Assembly: GCA_035528575.1 (NCBI GenBank)
Contig: DATKYK010000020.1
Location: 108,484-172,483, forward strand
Length of the DNA: 64,000 nucleotides
Source of the DNA: Dehalococcoidia bacterium
Lineage (GTDB): Bacteria > Chloroflexota > Dehalococcoidia > E44-bin15
Reading direction: 5' to 3'
Shown: positions 8,055 to 16,167 of the stretch, piece by piece
How the letters are laid out: each line of letters begins with the position of its first letter
Position numbering within the stretch: the first letter of the stretch is position 1
Made by a program: the position numbers and the translations under genes
Notes under the pieces: model-generated
The model's database searches: none
The model's input: the letters and a program-made list of their open reading frames with translations, nothing else
Told to the model about the DNA's origin: nothing

Positions 8055-9251
8055 ATGTCAGAGAGCATTAAAGATAAGGTTGCCATCATCGGGATGGGCT
8101 GCACCAAGTTCGGCGAGCTTTGGGATAAGGATGCCTATGACCTGGTTATCGATTCCGCCTATGAGGCCTATGAGGATGCCGGCATCGACCCCAAGGATAT
8201 ACAGGCAGCCTGGGTGGGCACCCTGATGGGCTCAACAGCGACACAGTTATCAGCACCGCTGAAGACCGACTACATCCCGGTCACCAGGCTGGAGAATGTT
8301 TGCGCAACCGGAATGGAGACGCTGAGGGCAGCGACCTTCGCCTTGATCGCCAAGGCGTATGACCTGGTGCTAGCTGTCGGCTTCGACAAGCTCAAGGACA
8401 CCGGCTACGGTGGACTGCCCATGGCGGTGCAATCAGCGGGCAGCGAGAAGTGGCACCCAGTAATCGGCTCCGGGGATTCCGCCCCAGGGCGCTATGCCAT
8501 GGCCGCTACCAGGTACTTCCACCGCTTTGGCCTGAGCGGGGAGGAGGGGAAGAGAACCCTGGCCAAGATATCGGTGAAGAGCCATCATAACGGCTTCCTC
8601 AACCCGCGGGCCCACCTGCGTATGGAGGTTACCGAGGAGCAGGTGATGAGCGCCCCCATGATCGCCTGGCCCCTTGGCCTGTTCGATGCCTGCGGGGTGA
8701 CCGATGGTGGCTCGGCAGCCATCCTTTGTCGCACCGAGGACGCCAAGAAATACAAGGATGAATACATCACCATCAAGTCCTTCGGCCTCGCAGCAGGCCC
8801 GGGAATGGGCAAGGTACGCACCGACTACGACTACACCCACTGGGAGGAAACCATAAGGGCGGCACAGCAGGCATACGCCGATGCCGGCATAAAGGACCCC
8901 AAAAAGGAGATCGATATGTGTGAGGTCCATGACTGCTTCTCTATAGCCGAGCTGATGTGCTACGAAGACCTGGGCTTCTGCGAGAAGGGAAAGGCGAAGG
9001 AGCACATCGAAGCGGGTGAATTCGCCCTCGACGGTAAAAACCCCTTTAACGTCGGCGGCGGCCTGAAATCCTTCGGTCATCCCATCGGAGCCAGTGGTAT
9101 CCGGGAGGTCTTCGAAGGTTATGTAGAGATCCTGGGACGCGCCCAGTTGCCCGAGCGCCAGTTGAAGGATGTGAGGCTGGCGCTGGCCCATAATCAGGGG
9201 GGCAACCCCGGCCGGTTCATATGCAGCATCTGCATCGTCGGCGCCCCTTAG
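8055..9251 (+). CDS. Thiolase (acetyl-CoA acetyltransferase / SCP-x type), copy 1
   Basis: Thiolase-superfamily enzyme that cleaves or forms a carbon-carbon bond of an acyl-CoA. The 398-residue protein starts 'MSESIKDKVAIIGMGCTKFGEL', has the nucleophile Cys83 in 'LENVCATGMETLRAA', 'HDCFSIAELMCYEDLG' and the C-terminal active-site loop 'LKSFGHPIGASGIRE', and ends with 'ALAHNQGGNPG'. It belongs to the short SCP2-like group that partners with DUF35 proteins. ATG 8055 has TAGGAGG 8 bases upstream and begins 12 bp after the fusion gene, so the two are cotranscribed. Its catalytic residues look intact, unlike those of the HMGS-like partner. Retro-aldol or thiolytic activity cannot be told apart from sequence. 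Confidence 0.9.
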   Translation: MSESIKDKVAIIGMGCTKFGELWDKDAYDLVIDSAYEAYEDAGIDPKDIQAAWVGTLMGSTATQLSAPLKTDYIPVTRLENVCATGMETLRAATFALIAKAYDLVLAVGFDKLKDTGYGGLPMAVQSAGSEKWHPVIGSGDSAPGRYAMAATRYFHRFGLSGEEGKRTLAKISVKSHHNGFLNPRAHLRMEVTEEQVMSAPMIAWPLGLFDACGVTDGGSAAILCRTEDAKKYKDEYITIKSFGLAAGPGMGKVRTDYDYTHWEETIRAAQQAYADAGIKDPKKEIDMCEVHDCFSIAELMCYEDLGFCEKGKAKEHIEAGEFALDGKNPFNVGGGLKSFGHPIGASGIREVFEGYVEILGRAQLPERQLKDVRLALAHNQGGNPGRFICSICIVGAP

Positions 9252-9273
9252 ATAACGCTTGAGGAGGTGCCCT

Positions 9274-9768
9274 ATGGAAATCGGCGGGCATTGGGATACT
9301 ATCTCAAAGGTTGTTCAGGAAGCGTTCAACAGTTGCTTGCATTGTGCGATAGCCACTGTAAACGACGATGGGGCGCCACACATTACACCGATAGGCTCTT
9401 TAATACTCCGTGACGATGCCACAGGATTCTATTTTGAAGAGTTCCTCAGCACCACGCTAAAAAATCTAGAGCGAAATAAGCGGGTATGTGTATTGGCTGT
9501 TAACAGCGACAAGAAATTCTGGTTTGAGTCTCTTCTCAGTGGAGAATTTACATCACCGCCTGCTGTGAGGATTATGGGTGTCGTAGGGGAAAAGCGAGAG
9601 GCAACGGAACAAGAAATCGCGCTATGGCAGAAAAAAGTACAAGCAGCAAGCCAGCTCAAAGGATATGAGATACTATGGAAAAACATGAGAACCGTCCGGG
9701 ACATATACTTTGATTCGTTTGAACCTGTCCATACGGGATCTATGACCGGAAACCTTTGGGAAGATTAG
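9274..9768 (+). CDS. Pyridoxamine 5'-phosphate oxidase-like FMN-binding protein
   Basis: Small split-barrel flavin-binding protein: 'SCLHCAIATVNDDGAPHITPIGSLILRDD' is the standard N-terminal strand pair of the PNPOx-like family, followed by 'FYFEEFLSTTLKNLERNKRVCVLAVNSD'. The 164-residue length fits. ATG 9274 is chosen because GAGGAGG (9261-9267) is correctly spaced. It follows thiolase copy 1 by 22 bp, so it is likely the third gene of that operon. No equivalent follows the second HMGS/thiolase pair. Flavin reductase, F420- or heme-binding functions occur in this family; the substrate is not predictable here. Confidence 0.8.
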   Translation: MEIGGHWDTISKVVQEAFNSCLHCAIATVNDDGAPHITPIGSLILRDDATGFYFEEFLSTTLKNLERNKRVCVLAVNSDKKFWFESLLSGEFTSPPAVRIMGVVGEKREATEQEIALWQKKVQAASQLKGYEILWKNMRTVRDIYFDSFEPVHTGSMTGNLWED

Positions 9769-10023
9769 TCGGGGTTATTACAGGCCTAAAAGGGATTATC
9801 AGCTTCGGGCAAGTGGCCTGTCCCCTGCCTTAGTACCAACCCGAATGTGAGGACCGGTGTCTCATAGCTAAGCTGGCCACTGTTCAACTGTTTTGAGAGA
9901 ATTGCTCTCATCCCTGCTACCTCAATCCCAACTTCAGATAGCTACACATGCTGGGACTACTGCCCTTCGGTCTTGACACCCAACTGGCAGAGATGTAAAA
10001 GGTTAACCACCGGACGTAGCACG

Positions 10024-10428
10024 ATGAAAAAATACCTGAAGAGACCAACTCTATGCAATTTGAGAAATCGACTGCTGACCCTTGCAGGAACCATCTCTTT
10101 AGGGCTTGCTATCCTTGGCATATTCCTGCCCCTTTTACCCACTACTCCCTTCCTCTTGCTAGCTGCAGCGTGCTATGCCAGAAGTTCAAGAAGGTTTAGC
10201 AATTGGCTTTTAAGTAACCGCTTTTTTGGAAAATTCATCAAGAACTACCAAGAGGGAAAGGGAGTCCCGTTAAAACTGAAGGCTTTCTCCATTTTACTAC
10301 TGTGGATAACGATAGGATGTTCAGTCGCTTTTGCGGTTCAGATTATTGCCGTTAGAATCATCCTGGTTTTCATCGCTTTTGGCGTCACCATACATATTCT
10401 CTCGATTCGCACTCAACATCAATTATAG
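10024..10428 (+). CDS. DUF454 (YbaN-like) inner membrane protein
   Basis: The 134-residue protein has the YbaN/DUF454 pattern: 'LAGTISLGLAILGIFLPLLPTTPFLLLAAACYARSS' with its PLLPTTPF motif, then 'SNRFFGKFIKNYQEGKGVPLKLK' and two further membrane segments. Four hydrophobic stretches suggest a small integral membrane protein. Function of the family is not established. ATG 10024 is used; an in-frame TTG at 9973 would add a non-conserved 17 residues. It stands alone between the two acyl-CoA modules with unremarkable spacers of about 250 bp on the 5' side and 315 bp on the 3' side. Confidence 0.85.
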   Translation: MKKYLKRPTLCNLRNRLLTLAGTISLGLAILGIFLPLLPTTPFLLLAAACYARSSRRFSNWLLSNRFFGKFIKNYQEGKGVPLKLKAFSILLLWITIGCSVAFAVQIIAVRIILVFIAFGVTIHILSIRTQHQL

Positions 10429-10744
10429 GTGATGTCCCTAAGAGTGCCAGGGCTCGTCTAAATGACGGTTAAAATGAGGGTCAGCGGCAATCTCAGCGTC
10501 CCGCTACCACCGAGGTCGCTTCGTCGCTAGGGCTCCTTGCGATGACGGTGAAAAGCCGGCTAGCTGTACTGTGTCACTAATTTGCTAGACGAGTGCACCT
10601 GCTTGACGCCACATCAAGCAGTAATGTATACTGAACAACTGGGATCACGTTTTTTCCAGCTTTCGCTAGCCGCCTTTTTCCCAACCCCCTGCATCTTTGA
10701 GCGATGCGGCTAGGCCAAAAAAAGGAAGTATAGAAAGGAAGTAT
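10429..10744 (+). promoter_or_regulatory. Promoter and inverted-repeat operator candidate upstream of HMGS-like copy 2
   Basis: TTGACG (10603-10608), 18-bp spacer, TATACT (10627-10632) is a plausible sigma-70 promoter. Its -35 box lies inside a perfect interrupted inverted repeat CTGCTTGA-N7-TCAAGCAG (10599-10621), the geometry expected for a dimeric repressor operator. The AAAGGAAG ribosome site is at about 10734-10741. The first half (10440-10560) holds a degenerate dispersed repeat resembling sequence upstream of HMGS copy 1. Confidence 0.5.
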
Positions 10745-12196
10745 ATGGCAGCAGGAATAACATCGTATGGCGCTTATGTCCCCTTGCACCGGATGTCACG
10801 CGAAATATTCTACAAATCCTGGGGCGGCGCAAAGATGGCGGGGGAAAGGAGCGTCTGCAATTTCGATGAAGACACCATGACCATGGCAATGGAATCGGCC
10901 ATCGACTGTTTAACGGGCACCGACTCGAAGACAATCGATGGCCTGTTTTTTGCCACCACCACCGCTACCTACAAGGAGAGGCTATGCGCCAGCATACTGG
11001 CCACCGCACTCGACATGCGCCGTGATATCCGCACCCTGGATATTACCGATACGCTCAGGGCGGGTACCAGCGCCGTGGCCACCGCCATAGATACAGTCAA
11101 TGCCGGCTCCTCAAGTAGCATACTGGTAACCTGTAGCGAACACCGAATGGCGGCTCCGGCGGGCGACTTCGAAATGGCCCTGGGGGACGGCGCCGCTGCC
11201 CTGCTCATAGGTGATAAGAATGTCATAGCCACCATCGAAGGAAGCTATCATATCTCAGATGAGTTCTCCGGCATATGGCGCTCGGATCAGGACGAATTCA
11301 TCCGTGTATGGGAAGACCGCATGACCTATGACAAGGGCTATTCCCTGATACTACCGGAGGCGATCAAGGGGCTGATGAAAAAGTACGATGCATCAGCGGG
11401 GGATTTCGCCAAGGTAGTGTACAACACAACGCTGGAAGCTAGAAGGCATGGGCAGGTTGCCAAGTCGCTGAAATTCGAGCCCGAGCAGGTGCAGGACCCG
11501 CTGTTTACCACCGTGGGCAACACCGGCTCCGCCCAGTCCCTGATGATCCTTGTGGCCGCTCTTGAGGATGCGAAGCCGGGCGATAAGATCCTGTGGGCCA
11601 GCTACGGTAACGGTGCCGATGCCTTCATCCTGAAGGTAACCGACGAGATAAAGAAGCTCGGGGAGCGGCGTGGGATCAAGAGACACCTCGAGTCCAAGAG
11701 GATGCTGGAGAACTACGACCGTTACCTGCGCTGGCGCAAGCTGGTAACCCTGGAGAGGGCACGTCGCTCCGAGCAGACCCCGGTCTCCATAGCGGCGCTG
11801 CACCGGGATGCCGCGATAGCCCTGGCCCTGTACGGAGTGAAGTGCAAGGCCTGCGGCACCCCCCAGTTCAGCCAGGGCGGCAGCTACGGCTATTTTACCC
11901 CCCTGCGGGTATGCGTCGATTGCCAGGCGGTAGACCAGATGGAACCCTACAAGTTCTCCGATAAGAGGTCCAAGATATTTACCTACACCGAGGACAGTTT
12001 GGCAGATTCAAACGACCCTCCTACCACCGTTAACGTGGTAGACTTCGACGGCGGGGGCAGGGGTATATTCGACATGACCGACCGCGGAGGCAAAGAGCTT
12101 AGTGTGGGAACGGAGGTGGAGATGACCTTCAGGAAACTCTTTACCGACCGCGGCATTCACCAATATTTCTGGAAGACACGCCCCATCAGGTGCTAG
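10745..12196 (+). CDS. HMG-CoA synthase-like / DUF35 fusion protein, copy 2
   Basis: Paralogue of the 6625-8043 product with the same architecture in 483 residues. The HMGS-like part has 'ITSYGAYVPLHRMSRE', 'TMAMESAIDCLTG', 'DTLRAGTSAVATAID', 'LGDGAAALLIGD' and 'TTVGNTGSAQSLMILVAALEDAKPG'. The C-terminal DUF35 module has a zinc ribbon 'CKACGTPQF...VCVDC', with the two Cys pairs further apart than in copy 1, and 'EVEMTFRKLFTDRG'. The residue aligned to the archaeal catalytic Cys is Leu104, as in copy 1. ATG 10745 follows AAAGGAAG. The thiolase paralogue starts 12 bp downstream. Presumably the two copies act on different acyl-CoAs. Confidence 0.85.
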   Translation: MAAGITSYGAYVPLHRMSREIFYKSWGGAKMAGERSVCNFDEDTMTMAMESAIDCLTGTDSKTIDGLFFATTTATYKERLCASILATALDMRRDIRTLDITDTLRAGTSAVATAIDTVNAGSSSSILVTCSEHRMAAPAGDFEMALGDGAAALLIGDKNVIATIEGSYHISDEFSGIWRSDQDEFIRVWEDRMTYDKGYSLILPEAIKGLMKKYDASAGDFAKVVYNTTLEARRHGQVAKSLKFEPEQVQDPLFTTVGNTGSAQSLMILVAALEDAKPGDKILWASYGNGADAFILKVTDEIKKLGERRGIKRHLESKRMLENYDRYLRWRKLVTLERARRSEQTPVSIAALHRDAAIALALYGVKCKACGTPQFSQGGSYGYFTPLRVCVDCQAVDQMEPYKFSDKRSKIFTYTEDSLADSNDPPTTVNVVDFDGGGRGIFDMTDRGGKELSVGTEVEMTFRKLFTDRGIHQYFWKTRPIRC

Positions 12197-12208
12197 AGAG
12201 AGGATGAA

Positions 12209-13396
12209 ATGACAGGAAGTATTAAAGATAGAGTCGCCATTATCGGGATGGGCTGCACCCAGTTCGGTGAGCTATGGGATAAGAGCCGTGTTGACCTTAT
12301 AGTAGAGGCAGCCCAGGAGGCATATAAGGATGCCGGCGTTGAGCAGAAGGACATCCAGGCTGCCTGGTTCGGCAACTACTACGATACCACCGGCCTGACC
12401 GGCCAGGGTTTGGCCGGGCCGCTCAGGTTGCAGTATATACCGGTTAGTCGAGTGGAGAACGCCTGCGCCACCGCCTCCGACGCCCTCAGGAATGCCAGCT
12501 ACGCTGTAGCCGCCGGCATCTACGACCTGGTACTGGTACTGGGTGCTGAGAAGATAAAGGACCAGGGCCTCAGCGGGCTGGCGGTGCGGAACCTGGATAT
12601 GAACGGGCTTATATTCACCATGACTATGCCGGGCATGTTCTCGATGTTAGCCACCAAGTATTTCGACCGCTATAACATCAGTCCCGAAGACGGGAAGCAT
12701 ATGCTGGCACACGTTTCATGGAAGAGCCACCACAATGGCACGATGAGCCCCAAGGCCCACTTCCGCAGGGAGGTAAGCATAGAGCAGATCATGAAGGCGC
12801 CCATAATCGCCTGGCCGCTGGGACTGTTCGATTGCTGCGGCGTATCCGACGGGTCGGCGGCCGCAATAATAGTGCCTGCAGATCAGGCCAAGAAGTACCG
12901 CGACGATCCGGTTTACATCAAGGCGATGCAGCTGAGCGTAGCGCCGGCAGACGGCAGTACTACGGTCAAGTACGATTATACTCATGTCGAGTCCACCTAC
13001 CGTGCGGGCATTGCCGCTTACGCGGAGGCAGGAGTGAAAAACCCCAGAGAGGAGATCAGCATGGCCGAGGTCCATGACTGCTTCTCCATAACCGAGGCTG
13101 TAACCATGGAGGACCTCCAGTTCAGCAAGCGCGGCGGGATGAGGGAAGACATCGAGTCCGGGTTCTTCGATCTCGATGGTGGATTGCCGGTGCAGCCGGA
13201 TGGCGGGCTTAAGTGCTTCGGCCACCCCATCGGGGCATCCGGGCTGAGAATGATATACGAGATGTACAAGCAGCTTCAGGGAAAGGCTGACCAACGCCAG
13301 TTAAAGGACCCCAAGCTGGGGCTGACCCATAACCTGGGCGGACAGCCCCCGCACTGTACCATGTTTTGTGGCATCTTCGGCAAGGAGCTTGGCTGA
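12209..13396 (+). CDS. Thiolase (SCP-x type), copy 2
   Basis: Paralogue of the 8055-9251 product (395 residues). It starts 'MTGSIKDRVAIIGMGCTQFGEL', carries the nucleophile Cys86 in 'VENACATASDALRNAS', 'VHDCFSITEAVTMEDLQ', and 'LKCFGHPIGASGLRM' near the C-terminus with 'LTHNLGGQPPH' at the end. The active-site set is intact. It is cotranscribed with HMGS-like copy 2 (12-bp spacing) and precedes the acyl-CoA dehydrogenase block, which suggests an oxidative or reductive acyl-CoA cycle in which this protein makes or breaks the carbon-carbon bond. Confidence 0.9.
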   Translation: MTGSIKDRVAIIGMGCTQFGELWDKSRVDLIVEAAQEAYKDAGVEQKDIQAAWFGNYYDTTGLTGQGLAGPLRLQYIPVSRVENACATASDALRNASYAVAAGIYDLVLVLGAEKIKDQGLSGLAVRNLDMNGLIFTMTMPGMFSMLATKYFDRYNISPEDGKHMLAHVSWKSHHNGTMSPKAHFRREVSIEQIMKAPIIAWPLGLFDCCGVSDGSAAAIIVPADQAKKYRDDPVYIKAMQLSVAPADGSTTVKYDYTHVESTYRAGIAAYAEAGVKNPREEISMAEVHDCFSITEAVTMEDLQFSKRGGMREDIESGFFDLDGGLPVQPDGGLKCFGHPIGASGLRMIYEMYKQLQGKADQRQLKDPKLGLTHNLGGQPPHCTMFCGIFGKELG

Positions 13397-13435
13397 TTAT
13401 TTAATACTACTGGACTCGAGGATGGGAGGAGGCCA

Positions 13436-13674
13436 TGGCAGTAAAGGCCTTTGTGCTTATCTGGGTTGATACGGCCAGGAGGAGGTAGTGGTCACCAGCC
13501 TCACTGCTCTTCAGCAGGAGATGGATGAGATAAGGTCGGTGGATATGATTGCCGATCCCTATGACGTAATTGCCGTACTCCAATGGCCAGATGTGGACGC
13601 CCTCGGCGACCTGGTAACCAAGAACATTAAACATTGCCAGGACAGTAACCCGCCTCACCGTGAATCTCAAATGA
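13436..13674 (+). pseudogene. Lrp/AsnC-type RAM-domain gene with two frameshifts
   Basis: Three frames combine to one small effector-binding (RAM) domain: 'MAVKAFVLIWVDTAR' from ATG 13436, then 'EVVVTSLTALQQEMDEI' with 'VDMIADPYDVIAVLQWPDVDALGDLVTKN', then 'NIARTVTRLTVNLK' ending at TGA 13672-13674. The first shift lies in the AGGAGGAGG run near 13484, the second near 13625. Stand-alone RAM domains of about 80 residues without a DNA-binding part are common in this kind of genome. Two shifts argue against a single sequencing error. It sits between thiolase copy 2 and the dehydrogenase block. Confidence 0.75.
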
Positions 13675-13785
13675 TTATTTCGCCACCCTCAAACCTTTTA
13701 TGAAGATACACCTGTCCCCGGCTTGAAGGGGGATGGAAAAGCATATAGAGCAGAAAATAGCGCGTAACTGAAGAAGGGAGTAGAA

Positions 13786-14982
13786 ATGGACTTCAAACTC
13801 ACCCCGGAGCAAGAGGCGCTTAAGAAGGGCTTTGAGGATTTCTTCGAGGAGGAGATGAAGAATGCGCCCGAGGACTGGGTATGGGGGCTGGAGGGCCTTT
13901 TTAACGACGTAGGCTGGCCGTTCAATGTACACATGGCAAAAAGGCTAGCGGAGAAGGGCTGGCTGGTAAGGCCCTGGCCCGAGGAATACGGCGGGTGCAG
14001 TGCCCCCATGATGGAGCAGCTCATATTCAGCGATGTGATCGGGTACTACTGCGCACCCGGTGTCGACCCCCTTGGGGTCGGTATGATAGGTCCCACCCTG
14101 CTGGCGGTGGGAACCGAGGACCAGAAGAAGGAGCACCTGCCCCCCATCGCCAGGGCAGAGAGGTTCTGGTGCCAGGGGTGGAGCGAGCCCGACGCCGGCT
14201 CCGACTTGGCCTCGCTGACCACCAAGGCGGTGAAGGACGGCGACGACTGGATCATAAACGGGCAGAAGTGCTGGAACACCGGCGCCCACCGCGCCGACTG
14301 GTGCTTCACGCTTGCCAGGACCAACCCGGAGGAGAAAAGGGGGAAGGGGCTCACCTTCTTCATCCTGGACATGAAGAGCCCCGGGGTCAGTGTTGTTCCC
14401 ATCGAGGGCATGGACGGCTCTACACACTTCAATGAGATATACTTCGACGACGTTCGTGTCCCTTCGAAGAACATCATCGGCGAGGTGAACGGGGGTTGGT
14501 CGGTCACCCAGACAACCATGAACTTCGAGCGCTCCAGCGTGGGCGTGATCTCCGGCGTGAAGCGCGCCCTGGTCGAGCTGGTGAACTACTGCAAGGAGAC
14601 CACGATGAAGGGCAAACCCCTAGCCGAAAACCCCTTCGTGCGCCACCGGCTGGCCCAACTGGCGATCGATATCGATGTGGGACGCGCCATGAGCTACCGT
14701 TGCGGCTGGCTACAGGAGAAGGGGGATATTATGGCGGCGGCCGCGGCGTCGTGTGGGGCAAAGGTCAACAGCACCGAACTGTGGCAGAGACTCGCCTTCA
14801 CCGGCATCGAGATAATGGGCCTCTATGGTACGGTGGCAAAAGGCTCGAAGTGGGCGGTGCTCAAGGGCCAGTTCGAGAACCTGGCTCAGATAACGCCCGG
14901 GTACAAGCTGGGGGGCGGCACATCGGAAATCATGAGGAGTATCATCGCCTGGGTCGGTCTGGGACTGCCCAGGATTAAGTAA
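13786..14982 (+). CDS. Acyl-CoA dehydrogenase, large-type subunit, pair 1
   Basis: FadE-type flavoprotein of 398 residues with 'GMIGPTLLAVGTEDQKKEHLPPIARAERFWCQGWSEPDAGSDLASL', 'WIINGQKCWNTGAHRADWCF' and C-terminal 'LGGGTSEIMRSIIAWVGLGLPR'. The usual short-chain catalytic Glu (YEGT) is Gly here, but a Glu is present in 'TTMNFERSS' (Glu248), the helix-G position used by isovaleryl- and long-chain-type enzymes. The gene is followed after 11 bp by a 377-residue subunit lacking that Glu. Such adjacent large/small pairs form alpha2beta2 heterotetramers with one active site per pair in mycobacterial steroid side-chain degradation (ChsE-type). ATG 13786 follows GAAGGGAG. Confidence 0.9.
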   Translation: MDFKLTPEQEALKKGFEDFFEEEMKNAPEDWVWGLEGLFNDVGWPFNVHMAKRLAEKGWLVRPWPEEYGGCSAPMMEQLIFSDVIGYYCAPGVDPLGVGMIGPTLLAVGTEDQKKEHLPPIARAERFWCQGWSEPDAGSDLASLTTKAVKDGDDWIINGQKCWNTGAHRADWCFTLARTNPEEKRGKGLTFFILDMKSPGVSVVPIEGMDGSTHFNEIYFDDVRVPSKNIIGEVNGGWSVTQTTMNFERSSVGVISGVKRALVELVNYCKETTMKGKPLAENPFVRHRLAQLAIDIDVGRAMSYRCGWLQEKGDIMAAAAASCGAKVNSTELWQRLAFTGIEIMGLYGTVAKGSKWAVLKGQFENLAQITPGYKLGGGTSEIMRSIIAWVGLGLPRIK

Positions 14983-14993
14983 AGGAGCGAAAC

Positions 14994-16127
14994 ATGGATC
15001 TCGATTTTACTGAAGAGCAGGACATGCTGCGTAACTCGGCCCGTGATTTCCTGTCCACCGAGTGCGACAAGGCGATGGTGCGAACCATAGAGGAGAGCGA
15101 GGAGGGCTACTCGGCGGAGATATGGAGCAAGATGGCAGAGCTGGGGTGGCAGGGGCTGATGATACCAGAGCAGTACGACGGAATGGGCATGGGATTTTTT
15201 GACCTGGTGGTCGTTTTCGAGGAGATAGGTCGAAACATACTGCCCAGCCCGTACTTCGCCACAGCGGTGCTGGGTTCGCCACCGATCGTCGAGGCGGGTC
15301 CAGAGGAGATGAAGAAGAAGATACTGCCCAGGGTGGCAACCGGCGAGGCGATACTGACCATGGCGCTCACCGAGCCCAGCGCGGGCTATACCGCAGACTG
15401 CGTGGAGCTTGAGGCAGAGGACCGGGGGGATAGCTTCGTGCTAAACGGCACCAAGCTGTTTGTCGAATTCGCCAGCGCCTCAGACTACATGGTGGTCGTC
15501 GCCAGGACCGGGAGCGGTGGCGACCCGGAGGATGGCATCACCCTGCTCCTGGTGGAATCCAATAGCCCCGGCATCAAGATAGATGCCTTCGCCACAACGG
15601 GTACGGACAAGCAGTGCGAGGTGGTATTCGATAATGTCAGCGTTCCCAAGAGCAACGTGATTGGGGAGGTGAATAAGGGGTGGCCCATCGTGGCAAAAAC
15701 CCTCAAGATGGCCACTATGACCAAGTGCGCCGAGATGATCGGCGGCATGCAGGCAGTACTGGACATGAGCGTGGCCTATGCCAAGGAGCGGGTGCAGTAC
15801 GGCAGGCCCATCGGCTCATACCAGGCGATACAGCACATGCTGGCGGATATGTTTATCAGGACGGACACATCGAAGAACATCGTCTACGAGGCTGCCTGGA
15901 TGGTTTCCGAGGGTCTGGAGTGCGCCGACAAGGTATCCATCGCTAAGGCGTGGTGCAACGAGGCCTATAAGAAGGTCAGCGAGGATGGGGTGGAGGTGCA
16001 CGGGGCCATCGGCACATCCAGGGACCACGATATGGGCCTGTACTATAGAAGGTCCATGGCTGCCGACCCCGCCTTCGGCAATACTGAAGATCACAGAGAG
16101 GTGGTCGCCCGGTCGCTTGGCCTTTAG
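14994..16127 (+). CDS. Acyl-CoA dehydrogenase, small-type subunit, pair 1
   Basis: 377-residue acyl-CoA dehydrogenase homologue starting 'MDLDFTEEQDMLRNSARDFL', with 'LTMALTEPSAGYTADCVELEA', 'FVEFASASDYMVVVART', 'YAKERVQYGRPIGSYQAIQHMLADM' and an ending 'EDHREVVARSLGL'. Neither catalytic Glu position is filled: helix G reads 'TMTKCAEMIGG' and the C-terminal loop 'GAIGTSRDHDMG'. It is therefore probably the partner subunit that completes the FAD site of the preceding large subunit. The gene starts 11 bp after it, behind AAAGGAG. Confidence 0.9.
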   Translation: MDLDFTEEQDMLRNSARDFLSTECDKAMVRTIEESEEGYSAEIWSKMAELGWQGLMIPEQYDGMGMGFFDLVVVFEEIGRNILPSPYFATAVLGSPPIVEAGPEEMKKKILPRVATGEAILTMALTEPSAGYTADCVELEAEDRGDSFVLNGTKLFVEFASASDYMVVVARTGSGGDPEDGITLLLVESNSPGIKIDAFATTGTDKQCEVVFDNVSVPKSNVIGEVNKGWPIVAKTLKMATMTKCAEMIGGMQAVLDMSVAYAKERVQYGRPIGSYQAIQHMLADMFIRTDTSKNIVYEAAWMVSEGLECADKVSIAKAWCNEAYKKVSEDGVEVHGAIGTSRDHDMGLYYRRSMAADPAFGNTEDHREVVARSLGL

Positions 16128-16167
16128 AACGTTAAACATTTAAAACGTTGATGGGAAAGGTAGGAGA

